Source: Streptomyces sp. NWU339
GTDB lineage: Bacteria; Actinomycetota; Actinomycetes; Streptomycetales; Streptomycetaceae
Direction: 5' to 3'
Assembly (NCBI RefSeq): GCF_003143855.1
Contig: NZ_QFRK01000032.1
Coordinates: 1-64,000 of the forward strand
Length of the DNA: 64,000 nucleotides
Shown here: piece after piece, positions 8,383 to 16,365 of the stretch
Layout of the letters: the number at the start of each line of letters is the position of its first letter
How positions within the stretch are numbered: the stretch's first letter is position 1
The notes under the pieces: model-generated
What the model was told of the DNA's origin: nothing
Database searches by the model: none
What the model saw: only the letters and a program-made list of their open reading frames with translations
Position numbers and translations under genes: made by a program

Positions 8383-8568
8383 TTACCAGGAACTCTTGGT
8401 CACGCCCGGCAGCTCGCCACGGTGAGCCATCTCACGAAGGCACACGCGGCACAGGCCGAACTTGCGGTACACGGAGTGCGGACGACCGCAGCGCTGGCAG
8501 CGGGTGTAGCCGCGCACTCCGAACTTGGGCTTGCGAGCAGCCTTCGCGATGAGAGCCTTCTTCGCCAT
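8383..8568 (-). CDS. rpsN: 30S ribosomal protein S14, zinc-binding type Z
   Basis: Short S14 of 61 residues starting MAKKALIAKAARKPKFGVRG. Two CxxC pairs (CQRC and CRVC) mark the zinc-containing type; Streptomyces genomes often also have a longer zinc-independent S14 elsewhere, used when zinc is scarce. The start at 8568 rather than three codons upstream matches the family. It follows rplE by five bases. Confidence 0.97.
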   Translation of the reverse strand: MAKKALIAKAARKPKFGVRGYTRCQRCGRPHSVYRKFGLCRVCLREMAHRGELPGVTKSSW

Positions 8569-8573
8569 CTCGC

Positions 8574-9131
8574 TCACGCCTCCTTGAACGGGAAGCCGAG
8601 GTGACGGAGAAGGGCACGGCCCTCTGCGTCATTGGTCGCCGTGGTGACCACGGTGATGTCCATACCCCGGACACGGTCGATCTTGTCCTGGTCGATCTCG
8701 TGGAACATGACCTGCTCGGTGAGACCGAAGGTGTAGTTGCCACGGCCGTCGAACTGCTTGGGGGACAGACCGCGGAAGTCGCGGATGCGCGGCAGCGCGA
8801 GCGACAGGGTGCGGTCCAGGAACTCCCACATGCGGTCGCCACGGAGCGTGACGTGGGCACCGATCGGCTGACCCTCACGCAGCTTGAACTGCGCGATGGA
8901 CTTGCGGGCCTTGGTGACGGCCGGCTTCTGACCGGTGATCGTGGTGAGGTCGCGCACGGCGCCCTCGATCAGCTTGGAGTCGCGGGCGGCGTCGCCCACA
9001 CCCATGTTGACCACGATCTTGACGAGGCCGGGAACCTGCATGACGTTCTCGTAGGAGAACTCCTCACGCAGCTTGCCCGCGATCTCCTCGCGGTACTTCG
9101 TCTTCAGACGCGGAGTGGTGGTGGTAGCCAT
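8574..9131 (-). CDS. rplE: 50S ribosomal protein L5
   Basis: L5, 185 residues, binds 5S rRNA and contacts the P-site tRNA. Conserved segments: NVMQVPGLVKIVVNMGVGDA, GQKPAVTKARKSIAQFKLRE and the C-terminal MDITVVTTATNDAEGRALL. Its ATG shares one base with the rplX stop (TGATG), so the two are probably translationally coupled. Confidence 0.98.
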   Translation of the reverse strand: MATTTTPRLKTKYREEIAGKLREEFSYENVMQVPGLVKIVVNMGVGDAARDSKLIEGAVRDLTTITGQKPAVTKARKSIAQFKLREGQPIGAHVTLRGDRMWEFLDRTLSLALPRIRDFRGLSPKQFDGRGNYTFGLTEQVMFHEIDQDKIDRVRGMDITVVTTATNDAEGRALLRHLGFPFKEA

Positions 9132-9454
9132 CAGATGTCCTCACCCGTCCGCTTGGCAACGCGGATCTTGTTGCCTTCGTCGTCGAAGCGGTAGCCGACG
9201 CGGGTCACGACCTTCTTGCCGTCCTTCTCCACGACGAGCTGAACGTTGCTCACGTGGACGGGGGCCTCGGTGGTCACGATCCCGCCGGCCTGCGAACCGC
9301 CGGCGGTCGGGGCGGCCTTGGTGTGCTTCTTGACCCGGTTGACGCCCTCGACCAGGACGCGCTCCTCGCGCGGGTAAGCGGCAATGACCTTGCCCTGCTT
9401 GCCCTTGTCCTTGCCGGTGACGACCTGGACCAGGTCACCCTTCTTGATCTTCAT
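9131..9454 (-). CDS. rplX: 50S ribosomal protein L24
   Basis: L24, 107 residues, an assembly initiator carrying a KOW motif (KKGDLVQVVTGKDKGKQGKV). The ATG at 9452-9454 stands 10 nt after a GGAGG inside the end of rplN; a GTG two codons earlier is too close to that site. The C-terminal half includes VNRVKKHTKAAPTAGGSQAG. Confidence 0.97.
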   Translation of the reverse strand: MKIKKGDLVQVVTGKDKGKQGKVIAAYPREERVLVEGVNRVKKHTKAAPTAGGSQAGGIVTTEAPVHVSNVQLVVEKDGKKVVTRVGYRFDDEGNKIRVAKRTGEDI

Positions 9455-9456
9455 GC

Positions 9457-9825
9457 TCACAGCACCTCCGGCGCGAGGGAGATGATCTTCATGAACTTCT
9501 TCTCGCGCAGCTCTCGGCCGACCGGGCCGAAGATACGGGTGCCACGGGGGTCGCCGTCGTTCTTCAGAATGACGGCGGCGTTCTCGTCGAAGCGGATGTA
9601 CGAGCCGTCCGGACGGCGGCGCTCCTTGACGGTGCGAACGATGACCGCCTTGATGACGTCACCCTTCTTCACGTTGCCGCCGGGGATCGCGTCCTTGACG
9701 GTGGCGACGATGACGTCACCGATGCCCGCGTAGCGGCGACCGGAGCCACCGAGCACACGGATGCAAAGGATTTCCTTCGCCCCCGTGTTGTCGGCGACGC
9801 GCAGTCGCGACTCCTGCTGGATCAC
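9457..9825 (-). CDS. rplN: 50S ribosomal protein L14
   Basis: L14, 122 residues, at the subunit interface. The sequence MIQQESRLRVADNTGAKEIL, VIVRTVKERRRPDGSYIRFD and GTRIFGPVGRELREKKFMKI is typical throughout. It is separated from rpsQ by a 146-bp gap with two hairpins, the largest gap within the S10-spc run before secY. Confidence 0.98.
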   Translation of the reverse strand: MIQQESRLRVADNTGAKEILCIRVLGGSGRRYAGIGDVIVATVKDAIPGGNVKKGDVIKAVIVRTVKERRRPDGSYIRFDENAAVILKNDGDPRGTRIFGPVGRELREKKFMKIISLAPEVL

Positions 9826-9853
9826 GTCTATCTCCTGAATGTCTGCCGGTTCC

Positions 9854-9899
9854 CCAACGGGGCTGACGCGCTTTCAGTCGAGCGCGGTAGCCCCGTTGG
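9854..9899 (-). other. hairpin in the rpsQ-rplN gap
   Basis: A perfect 11-bp inverted repeat (9854-9864 with 9889-9899) with a GC-rich inner loop lies just upstream of rplN, with a second smaller hairpin (TCCTGCG / CGCAGGA, about 9912-9935) next to it. It marks the conventional S10/spc operon border and could be a terminator, a processing site or the leader of a separate spc transcript. Confidence 0.5.
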
Positions 9900-9971
9900 A
9901 GCCTGGCGGAACTGTCCTGCGAGGGATGCCCCGCAGGAACGTACTTTTGGGAATTCCCTTGCGGGAATTAC

Positions 9972-10259
9972 CTACTTGGCCTTCTCGAGGATCTCGACGA
10001 TGCGCCAGTGCTTCGTCGCGGACAGCGGCCGGGTCTCCATCAGGAGGACGCGGTCGCCGACGCCGGCGGCGTTCTGCTCGTCGTGGGCCTTGAGCTTGCT
10101 CGTGCTGCGGATGACCTTGCCGTACAGCCCGTGCTTCTTGCGGTCCTCGACGGCGACGACGACGGTCTTGTCCATCTTGTCGCTGACGACGATGCCCTCA
10201 CGGCTCTTACGGAAGCTCCGAGCCTCAGTGTTCGTCTCAGTCACGTTGTTCTCGCTCAT
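9972..10259 (-). CDS. rpsQ: 30S ribosomal protein S17
   Basis: S17, 95 residues, an OB-fold 16S rRNA binder. After a short variable N-terminus (MSENNVTETNTEARSFRK) come REGIVVSDKMDKTVVVAVED and the RPLSATKHWRIVEILEKAK C-terminus. It is the last gene of the S10 block; its ATG overlaps the rpmC stop by one base. Confidence 0.98.
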   Translation of the reverse strand: MSENNVTETNTEARSFRKSREGIVVSDKMDKTVVVAVEDRKKHGLYGKVIRSTSKLKAHDEQNAAGVGDRVLLMETRPLSATKHWRIVEILEKAK

Positions 10260-10483
10260 CAGGCGCTCTCCACCGTTTCGATGCCCAGCTCACGCTCGCG
10301 CATCAGGGTGTAGATCCGCGCGATGTCCTTGCGGACCGCCTTGAGACGGCCGTGGTTCTCGAGCTGTCCGGTCGCCGCCTGGAAACGGAGGTTGAACAGC
10401 TCTTCCTTGGCCTCGCGGAGCTTCGCCAGAAGCTCCTCGTTGCCCAGCTCGCGCAGCTCGGACGCCTTGGTACCGGCCGACAT
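10259..10483 (-). CDS. rpmC: 50S ribosomal protein L29
   Basis: L29, 74 residues, helical protein near the exit tunnel. The start at 10483 (MSAGTKASELRELGNEELL) overlaps the rplP stop by one base in a TGATG junction; a GTG one codon earlier is less likely. The core LFNLRFQAATGQLENHGRL and ARIYTLMRERELG matches the family. Confidence 0.97.
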   Translation of the reverse strand: MSAGTKASELRELGNEELLAKLREAKEELFNLRFQAATGQLENHGRLKAVRKDIARIYTLMRERELGIETVESA

Positions 10484-10902
10484 CACGCTTCACCTGCCTC
10501 GCGCTTGACGATCCGGCACTTCATCGGCAGCTTGTGGGCCGCACGGGTCAGCGCCTCACGGGCGATCTTCTCGTTGGGGTACGACAGCTCGAACATGACG
10601 CGTCCGGGCTTGACGTTGGCGATCCACCACTCCGGAGAACCCTTACCGGAACCCATGCGGGTCTCGGCCGGCTTCTTCGTCAGCGGGCGGTCCGGGTAGA
10701 TGTTGATCCAGACCTTGCCACCACGCTTGATGTGGCGGGTCATGGCGATACGAGCCGCCTCGATCTGGCGGTTCGTCACATACGCCGGGGTCAGCGCCTG
10801 GATGCCGTACTCGCCGAACGCGACCTGCGTTCCGCCCTTGGACATGCCGCTGCGACTGGGGTGGTGCTGCTTGCGGTGCTTGACCCTACGGGGGATCAGC
10901 AT
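10483..10902 (-). CDS. rplP: 50S ribosomal protein L16
   Basis: L16, 139 residues, near the A-site tRNA elbow. MLIPRRVKHRKQHHPSRSGM, the GKVWINIYPDRPLTKKPAET block and GSGKGSPEWWIANVKPGRV are all present. Position between rpsC and rpmC is standard. Confidence 0.98.
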   Translation of the reverse strand: MLIPRRVKHRKQHHPSRSGMSKGGTQVAFGEYGIQALTPAYVTNRQIEAARIAMTRHIKRGGKVWINIYPDRPLTKKPAETRMGSGKGSPEWWIANVKPGRVMFELSYPNEKIAREALTRAAHKLPMKCRIVKREAGEA

Positions 10903-10907
10903 GTCGG

Positions 10908-11735
10908 TCAGGCCTCCGTTCCGGTGCTCTCAGCCGGAGCGGCGGCGGGAGCCTCGGCCTTGGGGGCCTCGGCAGCCGGAGCCTGCTGCGGCTTGCGACC
11001 GCGCCCGCCACGCTCGCCACCGCGGCCACCACGGGCCGGGCGGTCGGCACCGCCACGGGCCGGGCGGTTGCCGGCGCGGGCAGCGGCGTTCTCGGCGCGG
11101 ACCTCGGCGATGTTCTTGACGTCGCCCTTGTAGATCCAGACCTTCACGCCGATGCGGCCGAAGGTCGTCTTGGCCTCGAAGAAGCCGTAGTCCACGTTCG
11201 CGCGGAGCGTGTGCAGGGGCACGCGGCCCTCGCGGTAGAACTCCGAGCGGGACATCTCGGCGCCGCCGAGACGGCCACCGCACTGGATCTTGATGCCCTT
11301 GGCGCCCGCCTTCATCGCCGACTGCATGCTCTTGCGCATGGCGCGGCGGAAGGAGACGCGGGAGGAGAGCTGCTCGGCAACGGCCTGGGCCACGAGCTGA
11401 GCGTCCGTCTCGGGGTTCTTGACCTCGAGGATGTTCAGCTGGACCTGCTTGCCGGTGAGCTTCTCGAGGTCGCCGCGGATGCGGTCGGCCTCGGCGCCGC
11501 GGCGGCCGATGACGATGCCCGGACGCGCGGTGTGGATGTCCACCCGCACACGGTCACGGGTGCGCTCGATCTCCACCTTCGAGATGCCGGCGCGCTCCAT
11601 GCCGGACGTCATCATCCGACGGATGGCGACGTCTTCCTTGACGTAGTCCTTGTACAGCTTGTCGGCGTACCAACGCGACTTGAAGTCGGTCGTGACACCG
11701 AGCCGGAACCCGTGCGGGTTTACCTTCTGGCCCAT
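10908..11735 (-). CDS. rpsC: 30S ribosomal protein S3
   Basis: S3, 275 residues, part of the mRNA entry tunnel. MGQKVNPHGFRLGVTTDFKS, the KH domain with PGIVIGRRGAEADRIR, and the C-terminal S3 domain are present. The last ~55 residues are a low-complexity tail rich in Arg/Gly then Ala/Pro/Glu, a common streptomycete extension that other bacteria lack. The ATG overlaps the rplV TAA by one base. Confidence 0.98.
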   Translation of the reverse strand: MGQKVNPHGFRLGVTTDFKSRWYADKLYKDYVKEDVAIRRMMTSGMERAGISKVEIERTRDRVRVDIHTARPGIVIGRRGAEADRIRGDLEKLTGKQVQLNILEVKNPETDAQLVAQAVAEQLSSRVSFRRAMRKSMQSAMKAGAKGIKIQCGGRLGGAEMSRSEFYREGRVPLHTLRANVDYGFFEAKTTFGRIGVKVWIYKGDVKNIAEVRAENAAARAGNRPARGGADRPARGGRGGERGGRGRKPQQAPAAEAPKAEAPAAAPAESTGTEA

Positions 11736-12082
11736 TACCGGGTTCCTTCCTTGCTGCTGACGACCACGGTGATGTGGCTGGTCCGCTTGCGGATCCGGTA
11801 GGCACGACCCTGGGCGCGCGGACGGAACCGCTTCAGGGTCGGACCCTCGTCGACGTACGCCTCGGAAACGAAGAGGCTGTCGGCGTCGGTGTGGTCGTAG
11901 TTGTGCGCGGCGTTGGCGATGGCGCTGTCCAGCACCTTACCGACCGGCACGCTCGCGGCCTGCGGGGTGAAACGCAGGACCGCCTGAGCCTCCGTGGCGT
12001 TCATGCCACGGATGAGGTCCACCACACGGCGGGCCTTCATGGGCGTGACGCGGATGTACCGCGCCTGGGCCCTGGCTTCCAT
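11735..12082 (-). CDS. rplV: 50S ribosomal protein L22
   Basis: L22, lining the exit tunnel, 115 residues from the ATG at 12080-12082. That start is preferred because GGAAGGA lies just upstream and the product begins MEARAQARYIRVTPMKARR. The frame also has starts up to 12 codons earlier, which cannot be excluded. The beta-hairpin region ending RAYRIRKRTSHITVVVSSKE is intact. Confidence 0.93.
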   Translation of the reverse strand: MEARAQARYIRVTPMKARRVVDLIRGMNATEAQAVLRFTPQAASVPVGKVLDSAIANAAHNYDHTDADSLFVSEAYVDEGPTLKRFRPRAQGRAYRIRKRTSHITVVVSSKEGTR

Positions 12083-12125
12083 GGTTGTCCTTCCAGTGTC
12101 TGTCATGGTCATTTCCACCCCGCCT

Positions 12126-12407
12126 TTAGCGGCGCTTCGACTTCCGGTCGTCCTTGACGTGACCCCGGAAGGTGCGCGTCGGCGAGAACTCGCCGAGCTT
12201 GTGGCCGACCATCGACTCGGTGACGAACACCGGAATGTGGGTCTTGCCGTTGTGCACCGCGATCGTGTGGCCGAGCATGGCCGGGACGATCATCGAGCGA
12301 CGGGACCAGGTCTTGATGACGTTCTTGGTGCCGGCTTCGTTCTGGACGTCCACCTTCTTGATCAGGTGGTCGTCGACGAAGGGCCCCTTCTTCAGGCTAC
12401 GAGGCAT
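12126..12407 (-). CDS. rpsS: 30S ribosomal protein S19
   Basis: S19, 93 residues, in the 30S head with S13. MPRSLKKGPFVDDHLIKKV, WSRRSMIVPAMLGHTIAVHN and FVTESMVGHKLGEFSPTRTF are nearly invariant in the family. It lies between rplB and rplV. Confidence 0.98.
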   Translation of the reverse strand: MPRSLKKGPFVDDHLIKKVDVQNEAGTKNVIKTWSRRSMIVPAMLGHTIAVHNGKTHIPVFVTESMVGHKLGEFSPTRTFRGHVKDDRKSKRR

Positions 12408-12419
12408 CTCAACCCGTCC

Positions 12420-13256
12420 TTAGCGCTTCTTGTTCGTCTTGCGGCGGCGGACGATGTACTTGTTCGACGCCTTCTTGGGCGCCCGAGTACGGCCTTCCTT
12501 CTGGCCCCACGGGGACACCGGGTGGCGACCACCGGAGGTACGGCCCTCACCACCACCGTGCGGGTGGTCCACCGGGTTCATGACCACACCACGCACGCTC
12601 GGGCGGACGCCCAGCCAGCGCTTACGACCGGCCTTGCCCCAGCTGATGTTGCTCTGCTCGGCGTTGCCGACCTCGCCGATGGTGCCGCGGCAGCGGACGT
12701 CGACCAGGCGGATCTCACCGGACGGCATGCGCAGGTGGGCCATCTGGCCCTCCTTCGCGAGCAGCTGCACCGAGGCGCCGGCGGAGCGGGCGAACTTGGC
12801 GCCGCCGCCGGGACGCAGCTCGATGGCATGCAGCGTCGTACCGACCGGGATGTTGCGCAGGGCGAGGTTGTTGCCCGGCTTGATGTCGGCCCCGGGACCG
12901 TTCTCGACGCGGTCGCCCTGGCTCAGGCCACGCGGCGCGAGGATGTAGCGCTTCTCGCCGTCCGCGTAGTGCAGGAGCGCGATGCGCGCGGTGCGGTTGG
13001 GGTCGTACTCGATGTGCGCGACCTTCGCCGGCACGCCGTCCTTGTCGTGACGACGGAAGTCGATCACGCGGTAGGCGCGCTTGTGTCCGCCACCCTGGTG
13101 GCGAACGGTCACACGACCGGAATTGTTACGGCCGCCCTTGCTGTGCAGGGGACGGACCAGCGACTTCTCCGGCGTGGACCGCGTGATCTCGACGAAGTCG
13201 GCGACGCTGGAGCCACGACGGCCCGGGGTCGTCGGCTTGTACTTGCGGATACCCAT
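12420..13256 (-). CDS. rplB: 50S ribosomal protein L2
   Basis: L2, 278 residues, required for subunit association and peptidyl transfer. Conserved motifs are MGIRKYKPTTPGRRGSSVAD, KRAYRVIDFRRHDKDGVPAK and, near the C-terminus, the VRGVVMNPVDHPHGGGEGRT loop with the key His. Confidence 0.98.
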   Translation of the reverse strand: MGIRKYKPTTPGRRGSSVADFVEITRSTPEKSLVRPLHSKGGRNNSGRVTVRHQGGGHKRAYRVIDFRRHDKDGVPAKVAHIEYDPNRTARIALLHYADGEKRYILAPRGLSQGDRVENGPGADIKPGNNLALRNIPVGTTLHAIELRPGGGAKFARSAGASVQLLAKEGQMAHLRMPSGEIRLVDVRCRGTIGEVGNAEQSNISWGKAGRKRWLGVRPSVRGVVMNPVDHPHGGGEGRTSGGRHPVSPWGQKEGRTRAPKKASNKYIVRRRKTNKKR

Positions 13257-13308
13257 TGTCTCTCAGTCCTCGGAAGTTTGTTCCGAAATCTGGACGTTCC
13301 AACCTCCG

Positions 13309-13728
13309 TCAGGAGGTCGGACCGCCGAAGATGTCGATACGGTCGCCCTCGGCGAGGGTCACGATCGCGCGCCTGGTGCCCGTGCGCTGGCCGAAGCCGG
13401 TGCGCGTGCGCTTGCGCTTGCCCTGGCGGTTGATCGTGTTGACGCCGGTGACCTTGACCGAGAAGACCGCCTGCACGGCCTCCTTGATCTCCGTCTTGTT
13501 GGAGCCCGGAGCGACGATGAACGTGTACTTGTTCTCGTCGATGAGCGCGTAGCTCTTCTCCGACACGACCGGCTTGATCAGGACGTCACGGGGGTCCGTG
13601 AACGACTTGCTCGCCGGGGTGATGACGGTGTTCTTGCCTTCGGTGGCGTGGCGGCGTGCCTTCTTGAGGCGCGCCTCCTTGGCCTTCTTCGCCGCCTTGG
13701 AGGCGACGGAGGGGTGACGGATAGCCAT
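13309..13728 (-). CDS. rplW: 50S ribosomal protein L23
   Basis: L23 at the exit tunnel, docking site for trigger factor and SRP. From the ATG at 13726-13728 it has 139 residues, with an N-terminal basic extension (MAIRHPSVASKAAKKAKEAR) longer than E. coli L23, then DVLIKPVVSEKSYALIDENK. The ATG overlaps the rplD stop by one base. The open frame extends further upstream but only into rplD. Confidence 0.96.
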   Translation of the reverse strand: MAIRHPSVASKAAKKAKEARLKKARRHATEGKNTVITPASKSFTDPRDVLIKPVVSEKSYALIDENKYTFIVAPGSNKTEIKEAVQAVFSVKVTGVNTINRQGKRKRTRTGFGQRTGTRRAIVTLAEGDRIDIFGGPTS

Positions 13729-14387
13729 CAGACCTCGCTCCCTTCGTTGTCGTTGGCCTTGTTCGGGCCGGCGACGAAGGACTCGAAAGCGGCCTTGGTG
13801 AAGACCACGTCGTCCGAGACGAGAACGTCGTACGTGTTCAGCTGGCCCGGCTCCAGGATGTGCACCTGGGGCAGGTTGCGGGCGGACAGCCACGCGGCCT
13901 CGTCGGCGCGGTCGACGACCAGGAGCAGGTTCTTGCGCTCCGAGATCTTGCCGAACAGCGTCTTGGCGGCCTTCGTGGAGGGGGTCTCGCCCTCGATCAC
14001 GCCGGTGACGACGTGAATGCGGTCGTGGCGGGCCCGGTCGGTGAGGGCGTGGCGCAGGGCCGCGGCCTTCATCTTCTTCGGGGTCCGCTGCGAGTAGTCG
14101 CGCGGCTGCGGGCCGTGGACGACGCCACCGCCGGCGAACTGCGGCGCACGGGTCGAACCCTGACGGGCGCGGCCGGTGCCCTTCTGGCGGTACGGCTTCC
14201 TGCCGCCACCACGGACTTCACCGCGGGTCTTGGTCTTGTGCGTGCCCTGGCGGGCAGCGGCCAGCTGAGCGACGACGACCTGGTGGATCAGCGGAATGCT
14301 GACCTTCTCCACGCCGAAGATCTCCGCGGGGAGCTCGACGGTACCGGCCTTGTCGCCTGCCGGCGAAAGGATGTCAACAGTGCTCAT
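13728..14387 (-). CDS. rplD: 50S ribosomal protein L4
   Basis: L4, 219 residues, whose loop reaches into the exit tunnel; in E. coli it also represses the S10 operon. The start at 14387 gives MSTVDILSPAGDKAGTVELP. The loop KTRGEVRGGGRKPYRQKGTG and GGGVVHGPQPRDYSQRTPKK is conserved. It follows rplC by seven bases. Confidence 0.97.
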   Translation of the reverse strand: MSTVDILSPAGDKAGTVELPAEIFGVEKVSIPLIHQVVVAQLAAARQGTHKTKTRGEVRGGGRKPYRQKGTGRARQGSTRAPQFAGGGVVHGPQPRDYSQRTPKKMKAAALRHALTDRARHDRIHVVTGVIEGETPSTKAAKTLFGKISERKNLLLVVDRADEAAWLSARNLPQVHILEPGQLNTYDVLVSDDVVFTKAAFESFVAGPNKANDNEGSEV

Positions 14388-14394
14388 CGTTACC

Positions 14395-15039
14395 TCAGGC
14401 CCCCTTGGCCGCGGTGCGGACCAGGACGAGGCCGCCGTTCGGACCGGGGACCGCGCCCTTGATGAGCAGCAGACCCTTCTCCGCGTCAACGGCGTGGACG
14501 GTCAGGTTCTGGGTGGTGACCCGCTCGTTGCCCATGCGGCCCGCCATGCGCTGGCCCTTGAACACACGACCCGGGGTGGCGCAACCGCCGATGGAGCCGG
14601 GCATGCGGTGCACGCGCTTGGCACCGTGCGAGGAGTTGTTGCCCTTGAAGTTGTGGCGCTTCATGACGCCACTGAAGCCCTTGCCCTTGCTCTTCGCGGT
14701 CACGTCGACCTTCACGCCGGCCTCGAACACCTCAGCGGTGACTTCCTGGCCCAGCGTGTACTCGGAGGCGTCCGCGGTGCGGAGCTCGACGAGGTGGCGA
14801 CGGGGGGTGACGTCGGCCTTCGCGAAGTGGCCCTTGAGGGGCTTGTTCACCTTGCGCGGGTCGATCTCACCGAAGGCGATCTGCACGGACTCGTAGCCGT
14901 CGACGTCGTTCGTACGGACCTGGGTGACGACGTTGGGCCCGGCCTTGACGACGGTGACGGGAACAACGCGGTTGCTCTCGTCCCACACCTGCGTCATGCC
15001 GAGCTTCTCGCCCAGGATGCCCTTGATCTGCTTGGTCAT
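14395..15039 (-). CDS. rplC: 50S ribosomal protein L3
   Basis: L3, 214 residues, an early assembly protein near the peptidyl-transferase centre. MTKQIKGILGEKLGMTQVWD, KGKGFSGVMKRHNFKGNNSS and GSIGGCATPGRVFKGQRMAG are typical. It starts 18 bases after rpsJ. Confidence 0.98.
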   Translation of the reverse strand: MTKQIKGILGEKLGMTQVWDESNRVVPVTVVKAGPNVVTQVRTNDVDGYESVQIAFGEIDPRKVNKPLKGHFAKADVTPRRHLVELRTADASEYTLGQEVTAEVFEAGVKVDVTAKSKGKGFSGVMKRHNFKGNNSSHGAKRVHRMPGSIGGCATPGRVFKGQRMAGRMGNERVTTQNLTVHAVDAEKGLLLIKGAVPGPNGGLVLVRTAAKGA

Positions 15040-15057
15040 CTCTCAGATCACCGGCCC

Positions 15058-15366
15058 TCAGAGCTTGATCTCGATGTCGACACCGGCCGGGAGGTCGAGT
15101 CGCATCAGAGAGTCAACGGTCTTGGGAGTCGGGTCGAGGATGTCGATGAGGCGCTTGTGCGTGCGCATCTCGAAGTGCTCGCGCGAGTCCTTGTACTTGT
15201 GCGGCGACTTGATGACGCAGTACACGTTCTTCTCAGTGGGCAGCGGCACCGGGCCCGCGACCGACGCACCAGTACGCGTCACCGTCTCGACGATCTTCTT
15301 CGCCGAGGAATCGATGACCTCGTGGTCGTAGGCCTTGAGCCGGATGCGGATCTTCTGTCCCGCCAT
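15058..15366 (-). CDS. rpsJ: 30S ribosomal protein S10
   Basis: First gene of the S10 operon, 102 residues; S10 is a 30S head protein and, as NusE, a partner of NusB in antitermination. From the ATG at 15364-15366 it reads MAGQKIRIRLKAYDHEVIDS, with GPVPLPTEKNVYCVIKSPHK and HFEMRTHKRLIDILDPTPKT. The frame is open far upstream, but that part is leader sequence with no similarity. Confidence 0.97.
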   Translation of the reverse strand: MAGQKIRIRLKAYDHEVIDSSAKKIVETVTRTGASVAGPVPLPTEKNVYCVIKSPHKYKDSREHFEMRTHKRLIDILDPTPKTVDSLMRLDLPAGVDIEIKL

Positions 15367-15426
15367 GGCTACTTCGTAGTCCTGTCTCTCGTAAACGCTC
15401 CGGAACCCGGTGTTCCCGCCCCCCCT

Positions 15427-15451
15427 CCGACCCACGCGGTCGGGCGTGTCG
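15427..15451 (-). promoter_or_regulatory. S10 leader hairpin shared with the str operon
   Basis: A 25-nt stretch about 60 nt upstream of the rpsJ ATG matches 24 of 25 positions at 31592-31616 in the rpsL leader. On the transcript it includes a hairpin with stem CCGACC/GGTCGG and loop GCGTG. Two unlinked ribosomal operons carrying the same element at almost the same distance from the first start codon suggests a shared post-transcriptional or elongation signal. Function is unknown. Confidence 0.65.
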
Positions 15452-15887
15452 CGCTCCCACTGACACAGATGTCCCTTGCCGGAACTTCCCTGTATGGGGA
15501 GTGCGGACCCTTCCGGAACCGCGGCTGGGGGCGAGAGGCCCACCGGGCGCCTGGCCTGCACCCCGCTGACGCTTCCCGGAAGATTCCCGTACGTCCGCCC
15601 CTGCACCTCTCGGTGCAATGCGTGGGACGACGAGTACTGTGGGACTCGCTTCCGGTCCCCCCGGCGGGAGGCGCGCAGCATCGGCACTCGACCGAGCAAC
15701 CCCGCTAGTTTGCCACAGAGGGCAGGGGGCTGGCCAATCGGGCGGATGAGAATACCCCGGGGGCGCCCGACGTCAAACACGACGGTGATCGCGCCGACGC
15801 GCGCGCTCTTCGTGTGCGGCATCGACGCGCGCCACGGCCTCGGCCCGGGACATGCCGAACCGGGCTCGCCGACCGGTGCGGACGCGC
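15452..15887. other. S10 operon leader and upstream region, no gene seen
   Basis: The 436 bp between the leader hairpin and the next gene upstream (stop at 15888) hold no recognisable coding sequence. Apart from the candidate promoter at 15749-15776, the stretch is mostly an unusually long (~375 nt) putative untranslated leader for rpsJ. Confidence 0.6.
15749..15776 (-). promoter_or_regulatory. candidate S10 operon promoter
   Basis: On the minus strand TTGACG (15771-15776) and TATTCT (15749-15754) are separated by 16 nt, a good match to vegetative Streptomyces promoters. Transcription would begin near 15742, giving a ~375-nt leader before rpsJ. Confidence 0.5.
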
Positions 15888-16361
15888 CTACGGACGCCGG
15901 CCGCGCAGGGCCCGCCGGGCGTCACTGACCGCGTAGGCGGACTCCAGTCGCCAGGTCTCCAGTTTGTCCTGCACCTTTGCCGCGACCTTCCACCACTTGA
16001 ACCACAGCGGCAGCCGCCGGAACGGCACGTGGTCGAGGGTGTCGTCGACAGCGTTCCCGGCGATGCTCCTGCGGCCAGGGCCTTCCGCCCGCAGCGCGGC
16101 GTACAGCTCCGGCGTCAGTCTCCCGTTGAGCCGGGCCGCGGTGCCCGCCGCGGTGAACGCGAACCCGCGCTGAGCGACGTCCGGCAACCGCGTCGCCCTG
16201 ACGATCCGAGGCGACGCCTCCTCCAGCGAGCAGTTGAAGACCAACCCGATCACCGCTGTGCCGAGATGATTTTCGCCACGCTCGAACGCGGCATCCCACT
16301 CTGCCGGGTCGTCGATGCCCAGCAACCCCTCGCCGCTCTTCCAGTCCCACCCGACCGCCAC
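15888..16361 (-). CDS. uncharacterised protein
   Basis: A 157-residue soluble-looking protein without recognised motif or signal peptide. It is Trp-rich and basic toward the C-terminus (LWFKWWKVAAKVQDK). It starts four bases after the stop of the gene at 16366-17013, so the two probably form an operon. I do not recognise the family. Codon bias (strong third-position GC) supports it as a real gene. Confidence 0.65.
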   Translation of the reverse strand: MAVGWDWKSGEGLLGIDDPAEWDAAFERGENHLGTAVIGLVFNCSLEEASPRIVRATRLPDVAQRGFAFTAAGTAARLNGRLTPELYAALRAEGPGRRSIAGNAVDDTLDHVPFRRLPLWFKWWKVAAKVQDKLETWRLESAYAVSDARRALRGRRP

Positions 16362-16365
16362 GGCC

